Source: an uncultured Bariatricus sp. (GTDB lineage Bacteria; Bacillota; Clostridia; Lachnospirales; Lachnospiraceae). From it: DNA of 64,000 nucleotides. The position numbers were made by a program, and so were the translations under genes. Position 1 is the stretch's first letter. Every line of letters starts with the position of its first letter. The notes under the pieces are model-generated. The model was not told the DNA's origin, ran no database searches, and worked only from the letters and a program-made list of their open reading frames with translations. Shown piece after piece: positions 17,998 through 27,639 of the stretch. The stretch is taken from assembly GCA_934307065.1 (NCBI GenBank), contig CAKRCD010000013.1:1-64000 (forward strand). Direction: 5' to 3'.

Positions 17998-19668
17998 ATG
18001 GCAGAAGAAATGACCCCTGTATCGAAGAATTTCATTGAGCAGGAAATAGATAAAGACTTGGCGGAAGGCGTATACGATCACGTGTGTACCCGTTTTCCGC
18101 CGGAACCGAACGGATATCTTCATATCGGACATGCCAAATCCATTCTTTTAAACTATGGTCTGGCACAGAAGTACAACGGAACTTTTCATATGCGTTTTGA
18201 TGATACGAATCCGACAAAGGAAAAGACAGAGTTCGTAGAGTCGATTAAAGCGGATATTAAGTGGCTGGGAGCCGACTGGGGAGACCATCTGTACTTCGCG
18301 TCAGATTATTTTGATACCATGTATGAATGTGCGGTTAAGCTGATTAAGAAGGGCAAGGCTTATGTATGTGATTTGACAGCAGAGCAGATTCGTGAATACC
18401 GTGGAACACTGACGGAAGCAGGAAAGAACAGTCCATACAGAGACAGAAGTATTGAAGAAAATCTGGAATTATTTGAGGCTATGCGTGCCGGTAAATTTGC
18501 CGATGGAGAGAAAGTACTTCGTGCAAAGATTGATATGGCATCTCCGAATATCAATATGCGTGACCCTGTTATTTATCGTGTGGCACGTATGACACACCAC
18601 AATACAGGTGATAAATGGTGCATTTATCCGATGTATGATTTCGCTCATCCGATTGAAGATGCAGTGGAAGGAATTACCCATTCTATCTGTACACTGGAAT
18701 TCGAAGACCACAGACCACTTTATGACTGGGTGGTAAGAGAATGTGAATTTGAGAATCCGCCTCGCCAGATTGAGTTTGCGAAATTGTATTTAACCAATGT
18801 AGTAACCGGAAAGCGTTATATTAAGAAGCTGGTAGAAGATGGTATTGTAGACGGATGGGATGACCCACGACTGGTATCTATCGCGGCCCTGCGCCGCCGT
18901 GGATTCACACCGGAATCCATTAAGATGTTCGTAGACCTTTGCGGTGTATCTAAGAGCCAGAGCTCCGTAGATTACGCAATGCTGGAATACTGCATCCGTG
19001 AAGATTTGAAGCTGAAGAAGCCAAGAATGATGGCAGTATTGGACCCGGTAAAGTTGGTAATTGATAACTATCCGGAGGGAGAAATCGAATATCTGGATGC
19101 TCCGAATAATCTGGAAAACGAATCCCTTGGAAGCAGAAAAGTTCCATTTGGCCGTGAACTTTATATCGAAAGAGAAGACTTTATGGAAGAACCACCGAAG
19201 AAATATTTCCGTCTTTTCCCTGGAAATGAAGTGCGTCTTATGAATGCATATTTTGTAAAATGCGTGGATTATGAAAAGGATGAGGATGGCAATATTACGG
19301 TAATTCATTGTACCTATGACCCGGAATCACGCGGTGGAAACAGCCCGGATGGACGTAAAGTAAAAGGAACTATCCACTGGGTAGCAGCACAGACAGCAGT
19401 AAAAGCAAAAGCACGTCTGTATGAGAACCTTGTAGATGAAGAAAAGGGTGTTTACAACAAAGAAGACGGTTCACTCAATCTGAATCCGAATTCTTTGGTA
19501 GAAAAGGATATCTATGTAGAACCGAATTTCGAAGGTGCAAAAGCCTACGACAGCTATCAGTTTGTACGTCAGGGATTCTTTAACATTGATTCCCATGACT
19601 CCAGACCGGATGCACTGGTATTTAACCGGATTGTGTCATTGAAGAGTTCGTTTAAATTGCCGAAATAA
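17998..19668 (+). CDS. glnS: Glutaminyl-tRNA synthetase
   Basis: 556-residue class I synthetase that charges tRNA-Gln directly. [15 protein letters not shown] (the HIGH motif, about residues 33-47) and [18 protein letters not shown] are diagnostic of GlnRS. The two C-terminal beta barrels are present, and length matches the family. The KMSKS-position loop reads VTGKRYI (269-275) where E. coli GlnRS has MSKRKL; the following VDGWDDPRL matches GlnRS. Presence of GlnRS implies this organism need not rely only on the GatCAB amidation route for Gln-tRNA. Ribosome site GAGGAGG. It is a single-gene unit flanked by terminators. Confidence 0.97.
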   Translation: MAEEMTPVSKNFIEQEIDKDLAEGVYDHVCTRFPPEPNGYLHIGHAKSILLNYGLAQKYNGTFHMRFDDTNPTKEKTEFVESIKADIKWLGADWGDHLYFASDYFDTMYECAVKLIKKGKAYVCDLTAEQIREYRGTLTEAGKNSPYRDRSIEENLELFEAMRAGKFADGEKVLRAKIDMASPNINMRDPVIYRVARMTHHNTGDKWCIYPMYDFAHPIEDAVEGITHSICTLEFEDHRPLYDWVVRECEFENPPRQIEFAKLYLTNVVTGKRYIKKLVEDGIVDGWDDPRLVSIAALRRRGFTPESIKMFVDLCGVSKSQSSVDYAMLEYCIREDLKLKKPRMMAVLDPVKLVIDNYPEGEIEYLDAPNNLENESLGSRKVPFGRELYIEREDFMEEPPKKYFRLFPGNEVRLMNAYFVKCVDYEKDEDGNITVIHCTYDPESRGGNSPDGRKVKGTIHWVAAQTAVKAKARLYENLVDEEKGVYNKEDGSLNLNPNSLVEKDIYVEPNFEGAKAYDSYQFVRQGFFNIDSHDSRPDALVFNRIVSLKSSFKLPK

Positions 19669-19681
19669 AATGGAAAAGAAA

Positions 19682-19738
19682 GACCAGGCTTGAGACTAAA
19701 TACTTTTATGCATTGGAGTTTCAGTCTGGCCTTTTTTT
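19682..19738 (+). terminator. Terminator of glnS
   Basis: Imperfect stem between GACCAGGCTTGAGACT (19682-19697) and AGTTTCAGTCTGGCC (19717-19731), then T7. Confidence 0.8.
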
Positions 19739-19775
19739 ATATTCTTTGTCTATGGCAGAGGGATGAGAGGGTGAA

Positions 19776-21503
19776 ATGAGGAGTTTTAAGTACATATTTA
19801 AGAAAATTATAGCACCGAACAAAGGACTATGTGCCTTGACCATTTTTTTGGTTGTTTTGTTATCCGGGCTGCAATTGTATCTGCCAATCCTGTTTCAGAA
19901 ATTTATTGATGCGATTGCAGGAAAGTCAGAGGTATCTTTGAAAGTGTATATTCTGACAATGTATCTGGTGTTATCGGTTGCAATTTATATCGTCAGTCTG
20001 GGGAAAGACTGGGGAGCGGGCATGGCAGCATGGAAAGGGACAGATGGACTGCGAAAAGAAATTTTGGAAAAGATACTTACTTATGACCAGAGATTTTTTC
20101 AGGAGAGAAGTGCAGGACAGATAATCGAGTCGCTGGAAAATGATTTGAACGAACTGGAAAATTTTATCCAAAATACATTGATTCCTATATTAATCAACGT
20201 GATTTCCATGATTGGAATTGTAGTCGTATTCTGGAGAGAAAATAAAGGGATTGCACTGTATTTCAGCTTTTTCATTATGATTGCTTTTTATATTATCTAT
20301 ATTCAGCAGAAACAGGATTCGGATATTATTTTGAAAGAACGGAAGTCTCATTCGGAAGTGATTTCCTTTGAAAGTGAAATCATAGAGAATCGGAAGGTTA
20401 TTGAGCTTGCAGGAAAAAGAGATAAGGTTTTACAAAGATTAGAAGAAAAAATTTCAAAGAGGATTCCGCTTAAAGTGGCACTTCAGAAGTATTATTACAG
20501 AGTCTGGATTATTACCTTGTCGCTTCTTGCCGGAGTGAATATTTTATCATTGTTTTTGGGTGGAGTTCTGTATTTCAACCATAGGATTTCTTTGGGAATG
20601 GTGTATTTAATGTATTCTTATGGAAATATGTTGAAACAGCCATTTGAAGAGTTACAGATGCATATTCAGAATTTCCTTGCAGCAAAAGGAAGTTGTGACA
20701 AGCTGGCAGATTTATTATTTTATGAAAGTTCTGTTACGGACGGTTCTATAAGAAAATGGGATTCATTTTCGGACCTTGTATTGGAAGATGTATGTTTTGC
20801 ATACGGGGATAAATTGGTATTAAATAATGTGAATATGCAGATTTCCCGGGGAAAGAGAATCGGAATCTTCGGACAGTCGGGAGCTGGAAAATCAACGATT
20901 AGTAAATTGCTCTGCAAAATATTGGAACCGCAGGAAGGAAAAATTCTGATGAATGGAAACGATATCAGAATGTACAGCATTGAGGCTATAAGAAATGCCT
21001 TTGCCTATGTAGCTGCGGGCAATCTTGTTTTTACTGCTAGTCTTAGGGCTAATCTTACGATTTACAATGAGAAAATCAGCGATGAAGAAATTCTGAATGT
21101 GTTAGAAAGAATGGAACTTGTAAAGTATTTCACATTTATGAAGGGGAAAAATGGAAAAGAATTGCTGGATATGGATATAGACAGGCAGATGGTATCCAAT
21201 GGGGAGGCACAGCTTTTGAATTTGTGCAGATTATTCTTTGTGGAGAAACAGATGATTATTTTTGATGAAGCTTCTGCTATGATTGATGAAGAAATTGAGG
21301 AAGCCTTTAATGAGATATTCAGAAAACTGACGAAGAATGTAACCACAATCATTATCACACATAATGTGGAGCGGCTGAAGGACTGCGACTACATTTACTC
21401 AATGAATAAGGGAAAGGTCGTAGAAGAAGGAGAGCCGGAAGAACTGAAATTACGGGAACATTCCCAGTTCAGCCAATACGGAGAAAGGATTTGGCAGTTA
21501 TGA
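19776..21503 (+). CDS. ABC exporter half, permease-ATPase fusion, degenerate signature
   Basis: 575 residues, six TM helices (about residues 17-310) fused to a nucleotide-binding domain. Walker A GQSGAGKS (366-373), Walker B MIIFDEAS and H-loop IIITHNVE are intact. The signature is VSNGEAQ (about 473-479) instead of LSGGQ, and the Q-loop region reads YVAAGN without the glutamine. It is therefore one half of a heterodimer whose second half supplies the good signature. The stop overlaps the next start (ATGA). Substrate unknown, and no leader peptide or modification gene was seen beside it. The ribosome site is GAGAGG, and no clear promoter was seen after the glnS terminator. Confidence 0.85.
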   Translation: MRSFKYIFKKIIAPNKGLCALTIFLVVLLSGLQLYLPILFQKFIDAIAGKSEVSLKVYILTMYLVLSVAIYIVSLGKDWGAGMAAWKGTDGLRKEILEKILTYDQRFFQERSAGQIIESLENDLNELENFIQNTLIPILINVISMIGIVVVFWRENKGIALYFSFFIMIAFYIIYIQQKQDSDIILKERKSHSEVISFESEIIENRKVIELAGKRDKVLQRLEEKISKRIPLKVALQKYYYRVWIITLSLLAGVNILSLFLGGVLYFNHRISLGMVYLMYSYGNMLKQPFEELQMHIQNFLAAKGSCDKLADLLFYESSVTDGSIRKWDSFSDLVLEDVCFAYGDKLVLNNVNMQISRGKRIGIFGQSGAGKSTISKLLCKILEPQEGKILMNGNDIRMYSIEAIRNAFAYVAAGNLVFTASLRANLTIYNEKISDEEILNVLERMELVKYFTFMKGKNGKELLDMDIDRQMVSNGEAQLLNLCRLFFVEKQMIIFDEASAMIDEEIEEAFNEIFRKLTKNVTTIIITHNVERLKDCDYIYSMNKGKVVEEGEPEELKLREHSQFSQYGERIWQL

Positions 21504-23140
21504 GAGATGGAGTTAAAAGTGTGTTCAAATTGAATAAATACCTTTTTCTGGAAAATAGAATGTCCTATATCGGTTATGGACTGATGAGTTTTCTATGGTG
21601 TTTTACTCCGGTTATTCTTGCCTTTTTTGTGGATTTGCTTTTAGAGAACTTAAGTGTAGGTCAGGTGCAGCGATATTTCCTGATTTTATGTTTTTATACG
21701 ATAGTGACTTATCTAAACATTTATTATGCCAGGAAAAGTGGAATTGTTGAGGCGAAAATCACATCCTATGTGGAAAAAACCTTGCAACTATCTACATTGA
21801 AGCGTGTGTTGCAGGAAAAGGAATGTACTGCGGATGATGTGGGAAAGATGGTGGACGTGCTGGAAAATGATTTTTCAGTACTGGAGACGATGCTGCTTGT
21901 CCAACTGGAATTTCTCTGCAATATTGTCTCGTTTCTGGGGACATTTGTGATTGTATTAAGGATTAATGTGTATCTGACTTTATTTGCATTTTTGCCGATT
22001 GTCGTTGTGAGCAGTCTCATCGGGTATTTCAGTGAAAAGATAAAAGACCGTTTTCTGGATGCCCGTGAATCCAGTATCGGATTTTCTGTAATGATATCAG
22101 ATATCATAGAAAATCATGAGATTTTTCAGTTTATTGCAAACAAGGAGAGCGTTAAGAAAACTTTTGTAGAAAAATGTTCAGACAGAGGAAAAACAAAAAT
22201 TAAAAACAGTATCTATATTTCTGCAGTAAATCATTTTATCGTATTCATCAACAATCTTTCTGCATTATTGATTATGGCTCTTGTTGTGTTTGTGCCACAA
22301 AAAGCGGCTTTATCGGTTGGTGCGCTGACATTGTTTGTAAATTCGATTAACAATGGATTTTCTTTTCTACAGTTATACAATCAGATTGTGATGTCCGTAA
22401 AGATGACGGAGTCATCCATGGAAAGAGTCTGTACACTGCTGCACTTTGACTGGAAGGAAATGCCAGAATATCTTGGCAAGTCAGTAAAATTGGAAGCGGA
22501 AAGAGTGGATGATGAAGAAAGCAATGTGAACGTAGTCTTTGAACATTTCCGCATGTGCAAGGCAGATGAACCGCATAGTTTTACATTGAAGCAAGGAGAA
22601 CTCATGGTGATTTCAGGCGGAAATGCTTCTGGAAAGAGTTATCTTTTAAATTGCGTTGCAGGATATCAGTCTTATGAGGGAAAAATCAAGGTTGGCAATT
22701 CTTCCAATACTCAATTCGGATATTTACCACAGAATGTAACGCTCTTTGATGCGAGCTTAAAGGAAAATGTGACTTTGTTCGATGTGACAGAGAATCCAGA
22801 ACCCGCATTTGAAGTGGGAAACTTGAAAGGAAATATGGGAAATTGGAATGTTACTTCTGAAAATAGTATTGGAGTCAATGGAAAAAGTCTGTCCGAAGGA
22901 CAACGCCAGAGAACTGCAATTGCAAGAGCAGTATTAAATGGAAAGAATATATTGCTCATGGATGAACCATTCCTGTTTCTGGATAAAGAGAACAGAAAAA
23001 TTATTCTGAAAAATATCAAAGAATTAAAGAGGACAATGATTCTTGTATCGAATGATGAGAATGTTATCAAAGAAGCAGATGTGCATCTGGTACTCGAGGA
23101 GAGGAAAATAAGCAGAGTGATGAGAGTGCAGGGAAAATAA
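21500..23140 (+). CDS. ABC exporter half, permease-ATPase fusion, H-loop missing
   Basis: 546 residues, partner of the gene before it. Six TM helices are followed by an ATPase with Walker A GGNASGKS, Q-loop YLPQNVTLFD, intact signature LSEGQRQR and Walker B ILLMDEP. The H-loop histidine is replaced (MILVSNDEN), so its defects complement those of the partner. One composite site (partner Walker A, B and His with this LSEGQ) looks competent and the other looks dead. The start at 21500 overlaps the preceding stop as ATGA and has GAGAAAGGA upstream. A TTG three codons earlier is less likely. Ends at a bidirectional terminator. Confidence 0.85.
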   Translation: MRDGVKSVFKLNKYLFLENRMSYIGYGLMSFLWCFTPVILAFFVDLLLENLSVGQVQRYFLILCFYTIVTYLNIYYARKSGIVEAKITSYVEKTLQLSTLKRVLQEKECTADDVGKMVDVLENDFSVLETMLLVQLEFLCNIVSFLGTFVIVLRINVYLTLFAFLPIVVVSSLIGYFSEKIKDRFLDARESSIGFSVMISDIIENHEIFQFIANKESVKKTFVEKCSDRGKTKIKNSIYISAVNHFIVFINNLSALLIMALVVFVPQKAALSVGALTLFVNSINNGFSFLQLYNQIVMSVKMTESSMERVCTLLHFDWKEMPEYLGKSVKLEAERVDDEESNVNVVFEHFRMCKADEPHSFTLKQGELMVISGGNASGKSYLLNCVAGYQSYEGKIKVGNSSNTQFGYLPQNVTLFDASLKENVTLFDVTENPEPAFEVGNLKGNMGNWNVTSENSIGVNGKSLSEGQRQRTAIARAVLNGKNILLMDEPFLFLDKENRKIILKNIKELKRTMILVSNDENVIKEADVHLVLEERKISRVMRVQGK

Positions 23141-23162
23141 TCTGGAAATTGGTATGATATAA

Positions 23163-23199
23163 AAAAGGGCATTGTCCGGTATGGACAATGCCTCTTTTT
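23163..23199. terminator. Bidirectional terminator between ABC exporter and Cys-rich gene
   Basis: GGCATTGTCC and GGACAATGCC pair around a short loop, with A-rich and T-rich flanks, so it can stop transcription from either side. Confidence 0.85.
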
Positions 23200-23210
23200 G
23201 TACTTCGTAA

Positions 23211-23636
23211 TTATTCTTCTGATTTTTCTTCCGTTTCTTCAGATGCAGCAGTTTCTGAACAGCTACAGTTTTCTTCAGATGCAGCAGTTTCTGAACAGCT
23301 ACAGCTTTCTCCAGATGCAGCAGTTTCACCTGAACAGCAAGAGCATCCTTCGGAACAGCAAGTTTCTTCATTCTCGGTAGCAGGTGTTTCTGACTGGTCT
23401 GCTTCCGGTTGCTTTTCTGCAGGGGCTGACTCTTTACTTGGGGTAAGAGAAACATATCCGCGTTCACCTGCTTCGCGAAGGTCATCATCTAATTCAAATT
23501 CTTCTGCATCAAAATCTTCGTTAAATTCATCCTCAAAATCGTCTTCTGTTTTTTTCTTAAAGTAGTAATAAGCGCCGGCAGCAACTGCACCGACAGCAGC
23601 AAGACCTGCGAGGAATTTTCCAGTGTGTTTAGACAT
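23211..23636 (-). CDS. Membrane-anchored acidic protein with Cys-rich tandem repeats
   Basis: 141 residues, family not recognised. An N-terminal hydrophobic Gly/Ala segment (about residues 8-26) is followed by YYYFKKK, and then a very acidic stretch. The last 50 residues hold clustered cysteines: CCSEGCSCC, then a 12-residue unit of the form SETAASEENCSC repeated about two and a half times. The repeat is exact at DNA level (36 bp). The N-terminal part resembles small gut-Firmicute YtxH-like anchor proteins. The cysteine block suggests metal binding or thiol chemistry at the cell surface, but this is inference. The ribosome site AAGGAG is clear. Single gene. Confidence 0.75.
   Translation of the reverse strand: MSKHTGKFLAGLAAVGAVAAGAYYYFKKKTEDDFEDEFNEDFDAEEFELDDDLREAGERGYVSLTPSKESAPAEKQPEADQSETPATENEETCCSEGCSCCSGETAASGESCSCSETAASEENCSCSETAASEETEEKSEE
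23240..23338. repeat. 36-bp tandem repeat inside the Cys-rich gene
   Basis: Units 23240-23275 and 23276-23311 differ at two positions. A third copy begins at 23312 and diverges after 16 bases. Being a multiple of three, the unit keeps frame and adds 12 residues with two cysteines, so copy number could vary between strains. Confidence 0.85.
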
Positions 23637-23738
23637 AATTTTTCTCCTTTCAGATGTCCTACGATTATTGTAATACTTTTTAATAAAAAGGAAAAGTAAA
23701 ATATTTATAAAGAGTAGGAAAAGTTGGGATGAGGAACA

Positions 23739-23767
23739 TTGTGAGAAGCAAAATTATGTGGTAAGAT
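23739..23767 (+). promoter_or_regulatory. Promoter of cardiolipin synthase gene
   Basis: -35 TTGTGA, 17-nt spacer, -10 TAAGAT. Confidence 0.6.
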
Positions 23768-23795
23768 GTAACCGTAGCTAAAGGGGGGACCGTAC

Positions 23796-25397
23796 ATGGA
23801 TGGAAAGTTAAATGAATATAAAGAGAAAAGTGTCCAGGTGGGGAAAAAGGTAAAGAAGCAGGCGAAAAGTAAGGTGTTTGGTATTATCTACAGTCGCACT
23901 GCAGTTGTTCTTGCACTGTTACTTGCCCAGATGGGACTGTTTGTATTCACTCTCACTTATATGCAGCATTATGAGAGTCATGTGTATGGGATCTATGTGA
24001 TGATATCTGTTGTGGCGATTATTTACATTGTGAATGAGGAGGGCAGTTCTTCATTTAAGATGACTTGGCTGGTGTTTGTATTAATCCTTCCGGTTGCGGG
24101 GATAGGGTTTTATATTTATACAAAACTGGAGATAGGAAAGAAACTTCTTCGTAAAAGGCTGGACACACTGAAGAATGAGATTACGCCTTATCTGACGCAG
24201 AATGAGGAAGTTATCAGTGCTATGCGGACAAGCAGGCTTGCCAATGTAAATTTGTCTTACTATTTATACAAATATGTAGGGTTTCCGACATATGGGAATA
24301 CAAAAGCAGAATATTTCCCATTAGGCGAGTATAAATTTACCGCCATGCTGGAAGAACTGGAGAAGGCAGAGCGTTTTATTTTTATGGAGTATTTCATAGT
24401 AGAAGAAGGAATCATGTGGGACTCTATTCTGGACATTTTGAAAAGGAAGGTACAGGAAGGCGTGGAAGTACGTTTTATGTATGATGGAATGTGCAGTGTG
24501 GCATTGTTGCCGTATGATTATCCTAAGAAACTACGCAGAGTGGGTATCAAGTGCAAGCAGTTCGAGGAGATTAAACCGGTGCTTTCTACCAGTCAGAACA
24601 ATCGTGACCACAGGAAGATTTGTGTCATTGATGGGAAGACAGCATTTACCGGGGGTGTCAATCTGGCAGATGAGTACATCAATCAGAAGGAACGGTTTGG
24701 ACACTGGAAAGATACAGCTATTATGCTGAAGGGGGATGCAGTGCAAAGTTTCACTATGATGTTCCTGCAGATGTGGAATGTGACGGAACATACAAAGGAA
24801 GATTATTCTCTTTATCTTACGCCGAGGCAGAGAGGTTTCTGCAGAGAAGACGGTTACATGATTCCATATGGCGACAGTCCTTATGACAATGAAAATGTAG
24901 GAGCCGAGGTTTATTTCCATATTTTGAATCATGCCAAGAAATATGTGCATATTATGACACCCTATCTGATTCTGGACAATGACATGATAGATGCGCTGAA
25001 GCGTGCGGCTAAAGGAGGCGTGGAAGTGCAGATTATTATGCCTGGCATACCGGACAAGCCATATGCATTCTATTTGGCAAAGACATACTATGAAGAACTT
25101 ATAGAGAGCGGTGTGCAAATTTTTGAATATACACCCGGATTTGTACATGCGAAGATTTTTACGTCAGACGATGATACCGCTACGGTGGGTACGATTAATT
25201 TGGATTATCGAAGTCTGTTCCATCATTTTGAATGTGGAGTTTTTATTTATCACAATCCGGTGGTATATGATATCGAACAGGATTTCCAGAGAACGAAAGC
25301 CAAATGCCACAAGGTTTCGCTGGTAGAGGTAAGAGAGCGCACCTTATTTGTGAAGCTTTACGGACAGATACTGCGTCTTATTGCGCCTCTGATGTAG
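23796..25397 (+). CDS. cls: Cardiolipin synthase
   Basis: 533-residue membrane phospholipase-D-superfamily enzyme that condenses two phosphatidylglycerols into cardiolipin. A basic N-terminus precedes two TM helices (about residues 35-57 and 65-85) and a further hydrophobic segment. Two HKD catalytic motifs are visible: HRKICVIDGKTAFTGGVN (about residues 269-286) and HAKIFTSDDDTATVGTIN (about 450-467). Length is a little above the usual 480-510 because of the charged N-terminus. Ribosome site AAAGGGGGGA. Several Lachnospiraceae carry more than one cls, so this may be one of a set. Confidence 0.93.
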   Translation: MDGKLNEYKEKSVQVGKKVKKQAKSKVFGIIYSRTAVVLALLLAQMGLFVFTLTYMQHYESHVYGIYVMISVVAIIYIVNEEGSSSFKMTWLVFVLILPVAGIGFYIYTKLEIGKKLLRKRLDTLKNEITPYLTQNEEVISAMRTSRLANVNLSYYLYKYVGFPTYGNTKAEYFPLGEYKFTAMLEELEKAERFIFMEYFIVEEGIMWDSILDILKRKVQEGVEVRFMYDGMCSVALLPYDYPKKLRRVGIKCKQFEEIKPVLSTSQNNRDHRKICVIDGKTAFTGGVNLADEYINQKERFGHWKDTAIMLKGDAVQSFTMMFLQMWNVTEHTKEDYSLYLTPRQRGFCREDGYMIPYGDSPYDNENVGAEVYFHILNHAKKYVHIMTPYLILDNDMIDALKRAAKGGVEVQIIMPGIPDKPYAFYLAKTYYEELIESGVQIFEYTPGFVHAKIFTSDDDTATVGTINLDYRSLFHHFECGVFIYHNPVVYDIEQDFQRTKAKCHKVSLVEVRERTLFVKLYGQILRLIAPLM

Positions 25398-25454
25398 AGC
25401 AAAGGCAGAATGGAACTTTTAAAAATAACAGTATACATCTGAAAAAAAAAGTAG

Positions 25455-25460
25455 TATAAT
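25455..25460 (+). promoter_or_regulatory. -10 box of purA promoter
   Basis: TATAAT preceded by GTAG. The -35 17 nt upstream (TATACA) is weak. The leader is about 60 nt. Confidence 0.5.
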
Positions 25461-25525
25461 TTAATTTGGGTTTATCTTGAATCAAAAGAAAACAAAAACA
25501 TATAGACATGACAGGAGGAATTGTT

Positions 25526-26806
25526 ATGGTTAAGGCAGTTGTAGGTGCAAATTGGGGCGACGAAGGAAAAGGAAAGATTACAGATATGCTTGCTGAAAAA
25601 GCAGACATTATCATCCGTTTCCAGGGTGGAGCAAATGCAGGACATACCATCATTAACGACTATGGAAAGTTTGCACTTCACACATTACCTTCCGGAGTGT
25701 TTTACGGACATACAACCAGCATTATCGGAAATGGTGTTGCACTTGATATTCCGGTGTTGGTAAAAGAAATTCAGTCTCTGGTAGACAGAGGTGTGCCGAC
25801 TCCAAAGATTTTAGTATCAGACAGAGCACAGATGGTAATGTCATACCACAAGAATTTTGATGCTTACGAAGAAGAACGACTTGGTGGAAAGTCATTCGGT
25901 TCTACAAAGTCCGGAATTGCTCCATTTTATTCAGACAAATATGCAAAAATTGGCTTCCAGGTAAGCGAACTTTTTGACGATGGGCTGTTGAAAGAAAAGG
26001 CAGCACGGGTAGCAGAACAGAAGAATGTTCTGTTAGAACATTTATATCATAAACCACTGATTGACCCGGAAGACCTGTATAAAGAACTGGTAGAATACAG
26101 AGAGATGATTTCGCCATATGTATGCAATGTGTCTGCATACCTTGCAGAAGCATTGAAAGAAGGCAAGGAGATTCTGCTCGAGGGTCAGCTCGGTACACTG
26201 AAAGACCCGGATCATGGAATTTACCCAATGGTTACATCTTCTTCTACCCTTGCAGCTTATGGTGCAATTGGAGCAGGACTTCCACCATATGAAATTAAGC
26301 AGATTATTACGGTATGCAAGGCATACTCAAGTGCGGTAGGAGCAGGCGCATTTGTCAGTGAAATTTTTGGCGATGAAGCAGATGAACTGAGAAGACGTGG
26401 CGGTGACGGTGGAGAATTCGGTGCAACGACAGGTCGTCCAAGACGTATGGGCTGGTTTGACTGTGTTGCTTCCAAGTATGGATGCCGTCTCCAGGGTGCG
26501 ACAGATGTAGCATTTACTGTTGTAGATGTGCTTGGATATCTGGATGAAATCCCGGTATGTGTTGGATATGAGATTGATGGTGAAGTGACTACCGAATTCC
26601 CTGCCACACATTTTCTTGAAAAGGCAAAACCAGTAATTAAGAAATTGCCAGGATGGAAATGCGATATCCGTGGAATTAAGAAATATGAAGACCTTCCGGA
26701 AAATTGCAGAAACTACATCGAATTTATAGAGAAGGAAATTGGATTCCCAATCACAATGGTATCTAATGGTCCTGGAAGACATGATATTATTTTCAGAGAA
26801 AAATAA
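25526..26806 (+). CDS. purA: Adenylosuccinate synthetase
   Basis: 426 residues. Joins IMP and aspartate with GTP hydrolysis, the first step from IMP to AMP. The GTP/catalytic loop GDEGKGK (about residues 11-17) and the QGGANAGHTI strand are at the N-terminus. The GSTKSGIAPFYSDK region and the GGEFGATTGRPRRMGW block are also diagnostic. The start at 25526 has AGGAGG 9 nt upstream. An in-frame ATG at 25508 lies before that site and is rejected. Monocistronic by spacing. Confidence 0.97.
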   Translation: MVKAVVGANWGDEGKGKITDMLAEKADIIIRFQGGANAGHTIINDYGKFALHTLPSGVFYGHTTSIIGNGVALDIPVLVKEIQSLVDRGVPTPKILVSDRAQMVMSYHKNFDAYEEERLGGKSFGSTKSGIAPFYSDKYAKIGFQVSELFDDGLLKEKAARVAEQKNVLLEHLYHKPLIDPEDLYKELVEYREMISPYVCNVSAYLAEALKEGKEILLEGQLGTLKDPDHGIYPMVTSSSTLAAYGAIGAGLPPYEIKQIITVCKAYSSAVGAGAFVSEIFGDEADELRRRGGDGGEFGATTGRPRRMGWFDCVASKYGCRLQGATDVAFTVVDVLGYLDEIPVCVGYEIDGEVTTEFPATHFLEKAKPVIKKLPGWKCDIRGIKKYEDLPENCRNYIEFIEKEIGFPITMVSNGPGRHDIIFREK

Positions 26807-26903
26807 TATATTTGCCGAGATGAAAGGACAGGTTTTGTCTGTATTTTTGCAGGGAAAATTGTGACTTTACGATGCGGTATCTAACAAAAAGGAGGTAGTG
26901 ATT

Positions 26904-27557
26904 ATGAAACACACAAAGAAAGCACTGGTTGCACTTGTAATGGCGGTACTTATGGTGGCTATGACCGCTTGTTCATCCAGCAAGTTTGATGCAAGCAGCT
27001 ATGTGAAATCCTGTCTGGATGTACTGACTAAAGGGGAAAAAGATAAGTACATGGAGTTGACAGGAAGAACTGAGGAGGAAGCAACTCAGGATTACGAAGA
27101 CAATCTTCAGGCAATGGTAGATGATATGGCTTCAATCGGTATTACCGATGAGTCACTGCTTGAACAGTATCGTACATTTTTTGCTGATTTGATGAAGCTT
27201 ACAAAGTATGATGTCAAAGAGGCAAAAGAAGATGGAGATAACTACACAGTAGATGTTGAGATTACTCCTGTAACTGGTGTATTTGACGGAATTATGGATC
27301 AGCTTCTTTCTGATGCAGAAGAATATGCAACAGAGAAGGCTACTGCAGGTGAAGAAGTTACAGATGAGGAACTTCAGCAGTGGGTTTGCGAAAAGCTGTT
27401 GGAGCTTGTAAAAGCAAACATGGCTTCCGCTACTTACGGAGAACCGACCACAGTCACAGTACATGTTGTAAATAATGATGATGTATATGAGATTCCAGAG
27501 GCAGATTACACTGCACTGGATGATGCACTGATAGACCTTGGTGACTTGGCTGAATAG
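26904..27557 (+). CDS. Small secreted lipoprotein, possible DUF5105-like
   Basis: 217 residues with a lipoprotein signal: a KHTKK basic start, a hydrophobic core and the lipobox MTAC, followed by a Ser-rich linker. The mature part is acidic and mostly helical, with a two-part layout reminiscent of DUF5105/DUF4878-type clostridial lipoproteins, but no catalytic motif is seen. The ATG at 26904 is preferred over GTG 26898 because AAGGAGG (26889-26895) is 8 nt before it. It is followed by a bidirectional terminator. Function unknown. Confidence 0.8.
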   Translation: MKHTKKALVALVMAVLMVAMTACSSSKFDASSYVKSCLDVLTKGEKDKYMELTGRTEEEATQDYEDNLQAMVDDMASIGITDESLLEQYRTFFADLMKLTKYDVKEAKEDGDNYTVDVEITPVTGVFDGIMDQLLSDAEEYATEKATAGEEVTDEELQQWVCEKLLELVKANMASATYGEPTTVTVHVVNNDDVYEIPEADYTALDDALIDLGDLAE

Positions 27558-27588
27558 GAGTATTGATTGATTTAGTTTGGATTCGTAA

Positions 27589-27628
27589 ATAAAAAAGACA
27601 TTGTTTCGTAAGAACAATGTCTTTTTTT
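27589..27628. terminator. Bidirectional terminator, lipoprotein gene / asnA
   Basis: AAAGACATTGTT and AACAATGTCTTT form a perfect stem with A-run and T-run flanks. It serves the lipoprotein gene on plus and asnA on minus. Confidence 0.9.
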
Positions 27629-27639
27629 GGTATAAAGTA

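Noticed and set aside
23240-23338. Direct repeats that might suggest a CRISPR array
   Set aside because: The units are contiguous without spacers and keep a reading frame inside a well-supported gene.
26821-26850. Terminator after purA
   Set aside because: Only a 4-5 bp stem with a short T run. Not convincing.
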